DNA of 64,000 nucleotides from Adiantum capillus-veneris. Lineage: Eukaryota > Streptophyta > Polypodiopsida > Polypodiales > Pteridaceae. The DNA lies in contig CM043950.1 of the NCBI GenBank assembly GCA_014529385.2, forward strand, positions 79,476,343 through 79,540,342, read 5' to 3'. Within the stretch, counting starts at the first letter, position 1, and the number at the start of each line of letters is the position of its first letter. A program made the translations under genes and the position numbers. Of this stretch, positions 10,869 to 21,450 are shown in pieces. The notes below the pieces were generated by a model, which was not told the origin of the DNA, made no database searches, and worked only from the letters and a program-made list of their open reading frames with translations.

Positions 10869-11360
10869 CATCCAAAATACAAAGAAGGGGATAAAGTGTG
10901 GCTCCTCCGACGTGATCTGCGTTCATCTCGTCCCTGTCAAAAGCTTGATTATGGAAGGCTTGGCCCGTTAAAAATTATCCGTCAAGTCAATCGAGTCACC
11001 TATTGACTCCGATTGCCCTCATCCATGAAAATCCATCCGTTCTTTCATGTCTCACTCCTAGAACCTTGTCACACATCTAAGATCCCAGGAAGAGCCCTAC
11101 AACCACCTCCTTCGGTTGAGATTCAAGGACATGACGAATATGAGGTCGAGAAGTCCTAGATTCTTGAGTTACAGGTGGCAGGTTACAGTACTTGGTGGAT
11201 TGGAAAGGCTAGGATGCTAGTGAACGAACATGGGAACCATCACACAATCTATATCATGCATCTCTCAAATTCCAAGAGTTCCATCAACAACATCCATTTA
11301 ATCCCAACTCAAGAAACACCACCACTCCTCAAGGAACTCGTCGCTAGAGGACGGGGTAAT
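10869..11360 (+). pseudogene. Chromovirus (Ty3/gypsy) integrase C-terminus and chromodomain, decayed
   Basis: Translation from about 10875 gives the end of a gypsy integrase: KYKEGDKVWLL, then a KLDYGRLGPLKII segment and an IHPFFHVSLLEPCH motif. These are typical of the SH3-like tail of chromovirus integrases. An in-frame TGA at 11004-11006 stands where the family usually has arginine. Near 11150 the frame shifts, and the next frame encodes a chromodomain core (LQYLVDWKG followed by a TWEP motif) with two more stops. The final residues before the LTR (RGRGNVMDA) run into the LTR start, as is usual for this group. Everything upstream (gag to integrase core) is missing. Confidence 0.85.
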
Positions 11361-11457
11361 GTCATGGATGCTTGAGAGTCAGTCGTTGCCTGCATCATCG
11401 CCTATGTCATCGCCTACATCATCACTAGAAGGCTCTATAAGAATCTAAAAGGATATA

Positions 11458-11727
11458 GAAGATTCTAGAAGCTCTCAAAGTATCAAGGAGATTCTAGAAG
11501 TTTCTAGAAGCATGGAGAAGATCTCGAAAGAATCTAGAAGTTTCTGGAAAGCTCTAGAAAGTTGAAGAAGGATCTAAAAGATTGTAGAATAACTAGAAGG
11601 ATCAAGAAGTTTCTAGAAGCTTGGAGAAGATTTCGGAAGAACCTAGAAGTTTTTGAAAAGCTCTAGAAAGTTGAAGAAGGATCCAGAAGGTTCTAGAAGA
11701 ACTAGAAGGATCAAGAAGGTTCTAGAA
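11458..11727 (+). promoter_or_regulatory. Array of perfect heat-shock elements in the LTR U3
   Basis: Heat-shock elements are at least three alternating nGAAn pentamers. Perfect three-unit GAAnnTTCnnGAA matches lie at 11458-11470, 11537-11549, 11606-11618, 11686-11698 and 11715-11727. A four-unit match, TTCtaGAAgtTTCtaGAA, is at 11492-11509. The array ends 46 bases before the TATA box. A ~109-bp unit is duplicated (TTTCTAGAAGC at 11501 and again at 11610), which multiplied the sites. That heat-shock factors bind here is inference. Confidence 0.7.
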
Positions 11728-11773
11728 CCTCCTCAAGAAGAACCTATAAAGTCCTAACCTCCTCAAGCACTAG

Positions 11774-11781
11774 TATAAATA
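11774..11781 (+). promoter_or_regulatory. TATA box of chromovirus LTR
   Basis: TATAAATA followed by GGGG lies between the heat-shock-element array and the AATAAA signal at 11941. Confidence 0.75.
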
Positions 11782-12153
11782 GGGGTCTTGTGCCACAAGC
11801 CCCTCAGTCTTGCCAAAACCAATTGTGAGGCTCTTATGAGGAAATCCCTCTTCTAGTTCTTATGTTCAAGTCTTGTCCTTGCAATCAAGGCTTGCCTTGT
11901 ACTCAAGTCATGTAATCAAAGTCTTGTATCTAGCTCTCTTAATAAAGTATTAAGTCTTGTAATCAAGATTAAGCTTATCATCAAGTCCCAAGTTCTTGTA
12001 CATTGTGAGCGCCTCCTCTTGCTCTCTTCTAGCTCTATACGCGCTCATAACACCTCCTGGATGAAGTTTTTAGCAACCGATAAGATAAATGTTAGAAAAT
12101 AGTGTGAAGTAAAAATGTATCTTGCAAGTAAAGAACAAAACATATTGTGTCTG

Positions 12154-12714
12154 TCACTCATCATTTGCGTGCTCCACTCGAATGTGCAAGGGTTTCAATG
12201 GATGAATACGTCTGTTTGCACCAATGGGTGTTTCTTTCAAATATGTGATGGTGTTGACAAGCTTTGTAATATGGGCATCCTTTTCTTGCATTTGTTCTTG
12301 AAGAGTTTCAACTTTCCTCTTTGAAGAGGCACTACTTTCTTGTAATGGCGTCATCTTGAGCTGAAGAGCTTGACATTTGTGCGTTCACATATGTAAAGAA
12401 GCACGTGCACTCATACACAACAACTTGCAATAGCTTAACAATCCTGCTTCTCCCCTCCTAAGGTATTGAAAAAATGTCGAAAGACTATTAACGGATGGAG
12501 AAAATCTGCCTATAGGATCGTAAGGGTAGAAATGACCGTCCACCAAAATGTCAACATTCGTCTCACCGTCGACACGACGTTCGTGTGCCGACCTTTGATC
12601 ACCCTCACATGCAACCTTCGGTACAAACGTCATGGGCAAGCAAATATGTACGCTTTTGGTGTGTGGAGTACGTGGCGGTGGAAGCAAACACTTTGTGATG
12701 TTCGTAAGAACCAT
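12154..12714 (-). pseudogene. Unidentified broken ORF with coiled-coil-like C-terminus
   Basis: One minus-strand frame reads about 186 codons with a single TGA near 12385. The N-terminal part is not recognised. The C-terminal part (12154-12354) is rich in K, E, Q and L (KVETLQEQMQEKDAHITKLV) and looks like a coiled coil. Continuity across the stop, and a composition unlike the low-complexity DNA beside it, suggest a real former coding sequence, perhaps an accessory ORF of a DNA transposon. No domain or family can be named. The N-terminus may extend into the purine-rich tract, so no start is chosen. Confidence 0.35.
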
Positions 12715-12724
12715 GACAGCTATT

Positions 12725-12910
12725 GCGTGAAGAAGAAAAGAATGAAAAGAGAGAGGGGGGGGGGGGGGGGGGAGAGAGAGAGAGGAAGATGGGAGGAGAG
12801 AAGGGGAAGGGGGGAGGGGGAGGGGGAGGGAGGGAGATATTGGAGAGGAAGAGGAAGGTAGGGATAGGGAGAGAAAGAAGAGGGAGAGAGGAGGGAGGAA
12901 GAGGAGAGAA
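12725..12910. repeat. Purine-rich low-complexity tract with G-runs
   Basis: A G/A-only tract of about 180 bases includes a run of about 17 G and many GGGAGG motifs. Long Pro/Ser or Gly/Glu ORFs on both strands here are artefacts of composition. Confidence 0.9.
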
Positions 12911-13980
12911 CAAAGTGTTTTTTTAGTTTTGGGGGAAAAATATTTTGAAAAAGATGGACTTTCAAAGCTTGTAGATTAAAAAAAGGGTCAAAAAATGATT
13001 TTTGGATATGTATATGTTGGGAGGGAGTTTTAAGTAAAAAATAAGTAGAAATGAGTTTTTTCAAAAAAAATCAAATTTTGGCTCTTAGTGGCCCACATTT
13101 TTTGTGATGTCTCCACAGTGCACACCCCTTCACTCCTTTCACTAAAGAGAGAAAGTAACCTCTTAGATCCACATCCTACATTTGTCTTTAAAAAAAGCTA
13201 AAAAAACCTACTCAAAACTACCTTCTTGAATGCCTTTGTCCTCTTATAAACCCTACACAACATTAGCTTTAATCCCTAAAAATTAGGATTTCTTACAAGA
13301 CCCATGCAAAGTTCATATTTCTCCTAATGAGATGCATACCGCTATCAATTTGCTCCTTAGAAGGAGAAAAGGTCTTATATGTACATACTACAAAACCCCA
13401 ATAACACTTCCGTTTCAAGCCACAATCTTTTGAACCTCATTCTTTTTTTCCAATAAGCATCTAGTCCCTTCTACTCCACACTGGCCTTCAAAAGTAAGAA
13501 ACAACATGTTTGGCTTGCACTACAACACGTAGGACACATTAATGCACCGGAGTAGTCTCACAAGCATCAACAATGCCAGGTTTTGGCTTTTCCTCACAAC
13601 ACTATCTCAATGGCACACATACACAAATAAGATAGCCAAATTCTCTCTCTCAGACAATCCCCATGAGACGTCTTGCTCATTTCAAATGTAGGCTAGTAAT
13701 ATGCCTTATCGCACTAAGCTTTTAATCTCTCGCACATATACATCATACAAAGGTACACACACTGACCTCTCTCAACATGTATACGTTCTCATATAGCAAG
13801 CAAGTGCTCATCGCTAACAGTCCCTTTGAGTGCATTTACTCCCTACAAGCAAAAGTTTCCTTCCTTGAATCACAAGTATCAAAAAAACATGCGGACAATC
13901 ATGAAAACAACATAAATGAATTGAAATAAATTCAGCTCATAACCGTTCTCGATAATTACAAAAGTATACAACTAACGACA
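12911..13980. other. Intergenic, nothing recognised
   Basis: I see no ORF, repeat end or RNA-like signal in this AT-rich kilobase. Confidence 0.5.
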
Positions 13981-13984
13981 CTAG

Positions 13985-14290
13985 CTGTAAGAGCCGGTTT
14001 TCGTTAAATATTGGCCTACTTGCCCTCGTGGCAAAGCAAGCCTTCCCGATTGCCGGTCGAAAGCGACGGACTGGAAGCCTTTGACCAAAAAGTCAACACA
14101 CGGTCTGCACGCGGTGTGGTTGAACCCCCAACGTCTGGAGCTATTGCGCTGCACGTACCACTGCGCTACATGCATGCACTTGTGGGGAAAGGTAGGCCTG
14201 CCCATGTTATGCTGAGAACAACTGCTGCCCTCCCAAAAAGCGTCGTGACTGGCTGTGGTAGTCACCTCCACCGGCACGTATACTAGCAGG
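13985..14290 (-). mobile_element. tRNA-derived SINE candidate, minus strand
   Basis: On the minus strand a tRNA-like head shows an A-box match TAGCGCAGTGG (complement of 14158-14168). About 40 bases further is a B-box match GGTTCAACC (complement of 14118-14126). Both are internal promoter elements of RNA polymerase III. The spacing is typical, but no full cloverleaf is evident, so a SINE fits better than a tRNA gene. Target duplications were not identified. Two overlapping ORFs across this stretch are not considered genes. Confidence 0.55.
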
Positions 14291-14633
14291 CCGATATTTA
14301 ACCATAGCCGTAAGAGCCCTTCCTCTCAAAACTCATCAACCGTAACCTGTATGCCTGTAATCTTGCAAAGGCTCTTTAATGGTTGTACATAACTAAATGT
14401 GGCCTTGCATGCTTTATGCAAACCATATAGCATGTTGGGATTATGGTGACACTTTGCTTCATGAAGTTCTTACACGCCCTATATTGAATGGTGGGCCTCG
14501 TCAAATTCATTAGCTTTCGACAATGCATCTATCAAGTTGCTATTCTTCAACATGCTCGTACTGCCTCAAGGCTGATGCATCAAGCTATATCAGATCTTTG
14601 TGAACTTTCATAAAGGCTCGTGTATGTAAGGTG

Positions 14634-14644
14634 TATTTGGTTTG
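14634..14644. repeat. SINE target-site duplication, left
   Basis: TATTTGGTTTG, repeated exactly at 15024-15034. Confidence 0.85.
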
Positions 14645-15023
14645 TCCCAAAAGGGTTTGTCTAACGGTAAGGCTTTGGCCTCTGCACCTATGGGTTGTGG
14701 GTTCAAATCCCCCATTGGGTCACACTTTAGAGGGACACCTTGTGCTCACCTGGTGTTCCTGTTGGTAGGGCTCTTGCTCTTGGACACTCGAGTGCATCCT
14801 CCTCCTAGGGTGGGTCACCTGGGGAGGAGGTTCCTAGTTGGTTGCTACGAGTTCTCTCCATCGTTCCCAACACGTGGTGCATCAATTAGGTGGCCATGGT
14901 GATGCCTACGCTGGCTCTTGCCCGATGGTACATGGCCCTTGCCCAACCATGTAACATGGCAAATATTCGGAAGAGATAAGTAACTCCTCCTGTGCACCCT
15001 CTGGTGTGTTGGAAAAAAAAGTT
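14645..15023 (+). mobile_element. tRNA-derived SINE with 11-bp target duplication
   Basis: The insertion is bounded by exact copies of TATTTGGTTTG (14634-14644 and 15024-15034). The head is tRNA-like, with an A-box-like TCTAACGGTAAGGC (14660-14673) and a B-box-like GGGTTCAAATCCCCC (14699-14713). The body is GC-richer than its flanks. It ends with an A8 run (15013-15020) just before the right duplication. These are the hallmarks of an element made by RNA polymerase III and inserted by a LINE machinery. The ORF inside is incidental. Confidence 0.85.
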
Positions 15024-15034
15024 TATTTGGTTTG

Positions 15035-15458
15035 CAAGCACTTCTCAGTATCTAGGGATATTATGGCACAATGCTTAGCAAGTTCACTAACAAGATTCTT
15101 ATCAGGTTCATTTGCCTTGAACATGCCATATGTCCTGCTCCTGTAGGTGGTCATTTTTAGGCTATGTCCCCTTTTGAAATATTGGTCAATCCATCAAGGG
15201 ACTTGTCAACATCCTTAATCTTCAAAAAGCATGTCCAGCAGGCTATTATTTATTGCATACGCATTTGCATTTCATCTTAAGCATGTCATAAGTTCCTACA
15301 TAAAATGCCCTCATGCTCATGTATTTGAAAACATCAAGTGCTTCTTTAATGTATCGAGAGATTAGACCATCCCACAAGGTCAGGTTAACAAAAGAGTGTC
15401 CACTCTCCAGATATTATGCATCTACCTTGGAACGGATGCCTCACATCCACATATACAA
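15035..15458. other. Intergenic, nothing recognised
   Basis: No domain-bearing ORF is seen. Short ORFs near 15313-15519 have no recognisable features. Confidence 0.5.
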
Positions 15459-15620
15459 CACAGTGTTCGGGAAAAATCATTTTCACAAACATTCAAAAAT
15501 CCCCTCGAGACAAATCTAAACCGGAAATTTTACAATACTTGCCATTATTTTTGCAAAATTACACCATTTTCCATGTATTGTAAGCGAAATTTTCTCCTTC
15601 TTGCCCTCCCCTCAACCGGC
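15459..15620 (+). repeat. Dispersed repeat related to the 4405/5862 inverted-repeat arms
   Basis: It begins CAGTGTTCGGGAAAAATC and contains the same internal order of words as 4405-4560, a T-run with GCAAAATTAC, then TTTCTCCTTC and CAACCGGC. It is probably a short non-autonomous DNA transposon family, but boundaries and duplications are unclear. Confidence 0.5.
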
Positions 15621-15644
15621 TACTTTGATTTTGCAACCGCGAGG

Positions 15645-15775
15645 CATGATGAAGTCAATGCATCTCTTCACTTGGGCGAGCCAATAACCGGACATTTTGC
15701 ATCTCTTCAATATGCAAAATGTCAGGTTATTGGTTCGCCCAAGTGAAGAGATGCATTGACTTCATCATCCCTCGT
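15645..15775. repeat. Palindrome with ~60-bp arms
   Basis: The left arm (about 15648-15708) and right arm (about 15712-15772) are inverted copies, carrying ATGATGAAGTCAATGCATC and its complement. The transcript could form a long hairpin. It adjoins the dispersed repeat at 15459. Confidence 0.85.
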
Positions 15776-16317
15776 GGTGTTGTTAAATCTTTTTCTCTTC
15801 TCATTTTTCACTCAAAGCTACAAAATAAACGACGTTCAATCAACCACTGTATTGTCTCTTTCTAAATTCAACAATTTCCCTGGTGCTAAAACACGGCTTA
15901 ATAAAACTTCCAAGAATCTGTAGACAACAAACAATCTCTGTTGAGAAGGCATAATCATACTCGGAGGCATTTACAAACTTACAATATAGGGATACCTTGG
16001 TTCTACAAATTCATAACCATCTCTCATATTGTTTAAATGCACTAGTATACCAAATATGAGAGCACAATAAGTCTAGAAAATAGATGGTTCTATAAAAATA
16101 TTAGGGATTTGAGCACGGTTTCCAAATTCCTTGATACCAAATGAGCACAGATAGATCTATGTCAGAGCCATACAAGGTAGTGAATCACCTCCTTTGGTGG
16201 CGAATCTAAAAATCTAGGAAATGATGATCTAGCAAGTATAAAAACAAGAGGGAAAATCACAAACACAAGAAGTTTTGGACAGATTCTTACAATAATTCTC
16301 ACATTGTGACTTACCTC
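15776..16317. other. Intergenic, nothing firm
   Basis: No gene is seen. A TGGTATCAAGG-like site on the minus strand near 16130 resembles a copia primer-binding site, but no LTR partner is visible. Confidence 0.45.
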
Positions 16318-16397
16318 AACATCATGAGCTTCTGCGAGGGAGGCACCGCATACCTAGCTAGGTATGGTGCCTCTCGAGCAGAAGCTCATGATGTTAT
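16318..16397. repeat. Compact hairpin, ~38-bp arms
   Basis: The arms AACATCATGAGCTTCTGC and complement, followed by GAGGCACC and TACCTAGC segments, meet at CTAGCTAG with almost no loop. Only one or two mismatches are visible. It could be a MITE-like foldback or a small-RNA precursor. Neither is shown. Confidence 0.8.
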
Positions 16398-16970
16398 GCA
16401 TTATATGAAAAACACTAGAAAAGAATGCATTTTCCTACATGAGAAAATTTCTAAATCTTCTTGTGAAAGAAAGAAAGCGCCATAAGCAGAGAGTAGTTAA
16501 CCATTATCAAGTTAAGCTCTGATTTCTAAAGTAAAAATAGAGCTTTGGAGCGGCAGGCCTTTCGCCCAGCGTTGGGAAAGAAACTCAAAAGGCAAAAAAA
16601 CAATTGCGCGGGCAAATTGGGAAAGAAGCGTCGAGCGGGCAAATTTAGAAATGGAAAGTGGAGCAGTCCTTGATCTTCCAGCACAGCTTGTTGAAGAAAT
16701 TTCTAGGTAGACGAGGGGTTAGTGACAGCAATCGGCCCTCACAAATGAAAGCAAAGGGAGACAAGGATCTCTGGCATTGATCCTTCTTCTACCTTCTCAT
16801 GTGGGTATAGCTAGTTGTTGCTAATGTCTTTCACAAGATCTATCTGGGTAGACCTGCTGCTTGAAAAGGTTTTTCAATACCTCTCTAAAAGGTGTATGAT
16901 TGTAATGGCTATCATTTTAATCTTTATTTGAGACATGCCGAGCAGCACCACCAAAATGCCTCCTTTTTTT
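16398..16970. other. Intergenic, nothing recognised
   Basis: No gene is evident. A degenerate AATCAGAGCTTAA on the minus strand near 16520 recalls a primer-binding site but has no flanking LTR evidence. Confidence 0.45.
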
Positions 16971-16983
16971 AACTCTCTCTCTG

Positions 16984-17038
<55 letters not shown>

Positions 17039-17062
17039 TGCACACACACACGCACACACACA
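16971..17062. repeat. Compound (CT)n(CA)n microsatellite
   Basis: CTGT/CT repeats run into CA repeats with GCA interruptions. The tract ends one base before the copia LTR, so it borders or truncates it. Confidence 0.95.
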
Positions 17063-17063
17063 C

Positions 17064-17255
17064 TGTTGGGGTATAAATCCCAATGTGGTCGCCCAGGTAA
17101 GTGGGCGGGCCGCCAGGTATGTACACATATTCTTTTGTAAAAACCTAATAAGAACTCACTATGCTCTACACATTAGAACAGAGCGAGTTCACCATATCGT
17201 CATGCTCTTCTTCTCGCACTCTCTCTGGCGTCGCACTTCCGCTCATACTCCTTCA
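17064..17255 (+). mobile_element. 5' LTR of decayed copia element 1
   Basis: This 192-base stretch runs from TGTTGGGGTATAAATCCC to CTCCTTCA and is followed after two bases by a primer-binding site. No second copy is present in the window, so the 3' LTR has been lost. The TATA-like word lies only 8 bases from the start, so part of U3 may be missing where the microsatellite abuts. Confidence 0.7.
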
Positions 17256-17257
17256 AC

Positions 17258-17269
17258 TGGTATCAGAGC
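17258..17269 (+). other. Copia primer-binding site
   Basis: TGGTATCAGAGC is complementary to the 3' end of plant initiator methionine tRNA, the usual primer of plant Ty1/copia elements. It fixes the orientation of this element as plus. Confidence 0.9.
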
Positions 17270-18276
17270 TCAGATCGAGGCTTGGGACAGCATTGTAGGA
17301 AGCTAGAGTCACCTGCTCAGATTGGAGTGAGATTCGACAGGCGAAGACACGACCCCAAATCCTATGGGGGAGTCCAAATGGCTTGGTGTTCTCAGAATTT
17401 CATTCTGAGGTCATCTAGGCCACCGTTCGGCTTTGACAAAGTATTGCGCAGGCCATTTTCGACTACGTGGTCCAGAGTGCTGATTTGTGGCTGTCTATAC
17501 ATCGAAGGATGGCTTACAGTTCTTGGAGGCGTCTCACATACAAGACGGGCGCATCTACACATAGACTGTAGGCGACATCCACTAGTTCATCAGGTAGCTT
17601 GTGTTTGCTGCTTGATATTCCAGATTTCATCCTGACATTGTAGGTACTTCCACATGGGATGTATTGTCAGAGATGATGTATGTCTATTGAGGGTTTGCTG
17701 GTTGTGAGTCACGCAGCAAACAACCGCCACAACGGTTATAGCATACAGTGGGAAATTTGTGGATGTATGACTTTGTGGGAAGTCTATGTATTGTCACATT
17801 TACTGCTGCCTTTGTTGAGGGTCAATGAGGCTTTATTCAGCTGGGGGATTCTCGAATGTTGAGATCCTTTCGATGATACAGGTCTTGGAGCGATCCCTCG
17901 ATCACCCTTAGATAGGCAGCTAGGATGTATTGACTGTGAGTTAGACAGTTGGGATTGCATCTTTGTTTTACTGCCGTTGAGGCATTGTTGCAGTCTATGC
18001 TTATAGGACAGTGACGGGACAGTGAGAGACAGTACAGGTGCAGGACAGGTTTACCCACAGCTTATAGTGTTAGAGAGACAGTGGTTTTTTGAGCTGTTTT
18101 TGGTCTGTTTTGTGAGTACACCAAAGCCATTTTACAAAGGAGACTTTGCCAAAATTTCTGCAGAATCTGAAGCTTTCTTGGTTCATTTGACAGGTTGATA
18201 TTGGTTCAGAGGTCAGTTTACAGGGGAAACTCTGCCGAAATTTTCGCAGGAAAGTAAACTACTGTGAAGCATAGCT
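17270..18276 (+). other. Copia element 1 untranslated leader
   Basis: About 1 kb lies between the primer-binding site and the gag ATG. Several short ORFs occur with no recognisable domain. The ATG at 18277 starts the gag-pol frame. Confidence 0.6.
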
Positions 18277-20559
18277 ATGGATGGATCACAGGACACTGCT
18301 CTTTACAAGATCAAGAAGCTGGATGGAACCAATTTCCCATTGTGGAAGAAGCAGATTTGGCACGTGTTGGTACAAAAGAAGCAGATAAAACCTATAAAGC
18401 TCAAGGGGATAAAACCAGAAGATATGTACAAAGATGAATGGAGTGAAATGGATGAATTGGCACTTTCTACCATTATGCTGACTTTGGCAGAAAGCGTTTA
18501 CTTCAATGTAGCAGACGAGATGTCGACTTATGAAGCATGGACAAAGCTGAGTGATCTTTATGAGAAGCAGAGTGCAGCTTCACATGTATACTGGCTTAAG
18601 AAGCTTGTTGACTTGACGATGAAAGAAGGGACATCTATGTCCAGTCATCTGAATGAATTCAACACCATCTACAGTCAGTTGTCAGCTCAAGGTGTCAAGT
18701 TTGATGAACCTGTTAGATCTATGTTCCTGTTGATCACATTGCCAAAAAGTTGGGATACTTTTCGCACAACTTTGAGTAATTCTGCACCTCCAGATGGTTT
18801 GACCATAGCAGGTGTAGAAGGCAGTCTGCTTACTGAAGAAACCAACAAAAAGACAATGGACAAAGGTAAAGGAACAGTCTTAGTTGTCAGGGGAAGGACC
18901 AAAGAAAAGTACAAAGGTGGAAAGAGGAATCAGTCTCGTAGCAAGTCCCAAAGTGCTAAAGGCAAGAGTGACATAGAATGCTACCATTGTGGCAAGAAGG
19001 GTCACATGAAAAGAGACTGCAGAGAATGGAAAGTAGAAAAAGGCAAAGAGAACGATGAAGACCATGGTGAGAAGAACAAGTCCATAGTGAAGATTCAAGA
19101 AATAAATGTGACAAACACTGTTGTAGAGGATGAGAGTCTAGTGTTAGGAGACATCTACTTCTTGAAGAATACAATGGACTCAGCTCTTCTTACAGCATTT
19201 GATGGACATGCACTGAGTGACTAGATTATAGACTCAGGGGCATCACTTCATGTGTCTCCAAACAAGGAGTGCTTTACCTCTTATGTTACAACTAAAGATC
19301 ATGTTCGGCTAGGCAATGGGCAGACATGTGAGATCTTAGGTGTTGGAGATGTTCAATTGAAGTTTCAGAATGGCTCTTCTTTCACGCTGAAGAATGTGAG
19401 ACATGTTCTCGCAATTACAAAGAGCTTGTTTAGCACAGGTTTACTTGATGATACTGGCTACGTCACCACTTTTGGACAGAACATGTGGAATATATCCAAG
19501 GGTTCTATGACAGTAGCACATGGAGTAAAATCTGGAGGACTTTACATGATTTATGTATCAAATGTCTCTTAAAATGTAATCAATGTAACCGAGTAGCCAA
19601 ACGTTTCTTTGTGGAGTAGCCGGTTAGGACATATGTCCAAGAAGGGAATGGAAATCTTGTCGTGCTCTGGTTATTTTCCTGGCTTTTCATTTAATGATTT
19701 TGAATTCTGTGAACATTGTCTGTATGGTAAGCAAACACAGCACCCACATAAGCATAGAAATAGTAGAAGAGATACACAGTTGGCACTTGTTCATAGTGAT
19801 TTGTGTGGACCTATGCCTAACCTATCTCTAGGGGGAGCTTCTTACTTTATGACATTTATAGATGATTACTCGAGGAAAGTATGGGTTTACTTTCTCAAGC
19901 ACAAGGATGAAGCGTTTAGTGTTTTCAAAACGTTTGTGACACTTGTGGAGAATCAAAGTGGCAAGAAGCTTAAATGCTTACGCATTGACAATGGTGGAGA
20001 GTATGTTTCAAAGGCCTTTCAGGACTTTTGTGAGTCCAAAGGTATAAAACGTGAACTTACTGCTCCTTACAATCCTCCTCAAAATGGTGTTGCTGAGAGG
20101 ATGAATAGGACCATACAAGAGAAGGTCAGAAGTATGTTGTCTAATGCACAGCTACCAAATGGGTTTTGGGATGAAGCTGTATGAACAGCTGTTCATCTTA
20201 TAAATAGATCTCCTACCAAGGTTTTGCAGAAGGATTCAATGGCAGAGATGGTATGGTCAGGCAAGGTGCCCTCATACAAGCATCTCAAAGTCTTTGGCTA
20301 TGAGGCATATACTCACATTCCAAAGGAATTTAGGAAAAAACTTGAGCCAAAGAGTAGAAAGTGCATCTTTCTAGGCTATGGTAACTCTGGTGAGATGGGG
20401 TACAGACTTTGGGATCCCGAATCTAGAAAGGTTATCCGCAGTAATGATGTTCACTTTAATGAAGACAAATATCATTCTAAACCAAAGAGGGTTGAGGAGA
20501 TTAGAAGAGTTGTCTTCCAAGAAGATAGACCTCAAGTGTCCAAAGTGTATATAGAGTAA
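18277..20559 (+). pseudogene. Ty1/copia gag-protease-integrase, 3' truncated and stop-containing
   Basis: A single frame from the ATG at 18277 runs to 20559 with stops at 19222-19224, 19570-19572, about 19594 and 20182-20184. Order: UBN2-type gag (YKIKKLDGTNFPLWKKQI at residues 10-27), a CCHC knuckle CYHCGKKGHMKRDC near residue 233, the protease motif IIDSGAS just after the first stop, a GAG-pre-integrase domain (LWSSRLGHMS...CEHCLYGKQ), and the integrase core with D, D and E in LVHSDLCGP, RIDNGGEY and NGVAERMNRT. The reading stops shortly after the integrase tail. Reverse transcriptase, RNase H and the 3' LTR are absent. At 19222 TAG replaces a position that is usually tryptophan. Confidence 0.92.
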
Positions 20560-20734
20560 GGGAGTTTTCAAAGTGTGTTGCTTGAGTGGGTGAGTGCTAG
20601 TGTTATTTTGATTGGTTTCCTTCTTCACTCCCAAAAGAAGGTGGTGCCCCAAGTAGTGTGCGTACCTCTTTACGAACATTTTTTGAGGGTAGGCCCATTG
20701 GTTTGGGTTTAGAGGTCCCATTTCAAAAAGCTCG
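20560..20734. other. Junction between copia element 1 and family-A copy C
   Basis: No feature is seen. Copia homology ends near 20560 and family-A homology begins near 20735. Confidence 0.5.
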
Positions 20735-21450
20735 CCCTCAGTAGACCCAAAAGTAATCTCATAGACAGACTACACATAGAGTGCAAAATGCTTCATAAGC
20801 AACAACGTAATGAATACGCATGCCATTTAAAATCAGCTTTTGTTGAACACTAGGACCCATAACACCTAGTGTGCATGCATTTAGCAAGAAACAAATCCTA
20901 ACCTATATATTCATGATCATTCTTGCCAATACTTATGGAAAATGTGATTTGGGTAGCACACAATAAAGAGGAATGTAAATAGTTTTGAAAAGAAACTAAA
21001 TACTTTCAACTGCAATCATTGTCAAGTCTTGCTGAAATGTTTGAAGCATAATAGAAGGTAAAACATTAATCACTTCTAGGGACAAAAAATGAAACTATTT
21101 CATTAACAACTCAGAGCCTTTCTATATGTATAAACAACCATCTGTAATATTGTTTAGCAGTACTTGTACCTGAAAAAGTCATTCTAAGTATTCAACAATT
21201 TTTGGCCACCGAAATTGCTCTTGATACATCATGCTAAAAATGTTCTAGAAAACAGATTTTACCAGCACCTAGGGACTTTGTCGTGACACATACTTGAAAT
21301 AGTGGGCACCAATGTCAGTCCCAGATACTCATAATCTCTACATGTGGAATATGTCTCGTGCATATAAGGGTGTCTAACAAAAATAACATCCTTCAAGTAC
21401 AAGATGTACTTGTGCGTGGGATAATTGAGAACACTCTATGAGGGGAGAGA

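Larger units (their letters stand above)
11360..12052 (+). mobile_element. 3' LTR of the chromovirus (693 bp)
   Basis: The LTR is preceded by the purine tract AGAGGACGGGGTAA, begins TGTCATGG and is taken to end at TCATAACA, giving the TG...CA ends expected of an LTR. A TATA box (TATAAATA, 11774-11781) and a polyadenylation signal (AATAAA, 11941-11946) fit U3-R-U5 order. The U3 is unusual because it is filled with GAA/TTC alternations. The right boundary is judged from the CA end only. The 5' LTR is not in the window. Confidence 0.75.

Noticed and set aside
12605-13064. Long overlapping ORFs rich in Pro/Ser/Phe or Gly/Glu/Arg on both strands
   Set aside because: They lie on a purine-only low-complexity tract; composition alone keeps all frames open.
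14100-14180. Possible true tRNA gene (A and B boxes)
   Set aside because: No complete acceptor stem or cloverleaf is visible; a SINE head is the simpler reading.
14642-14902. 86-codon ORF
   Set aside because: It lies fully inside the SINE and has no domain.
16118-16145. Minus-strand TGGTATCAAGG as an LTR primer-binding site
   Set aside because: No LTR-like ends or partner copy could be found beside it.
16505-16530. Minus-strand AATCAGAGCTTAA as a degenerate copia primer-binding site
   Set aside because: The essential TGG is lost and no LTR is apparent.
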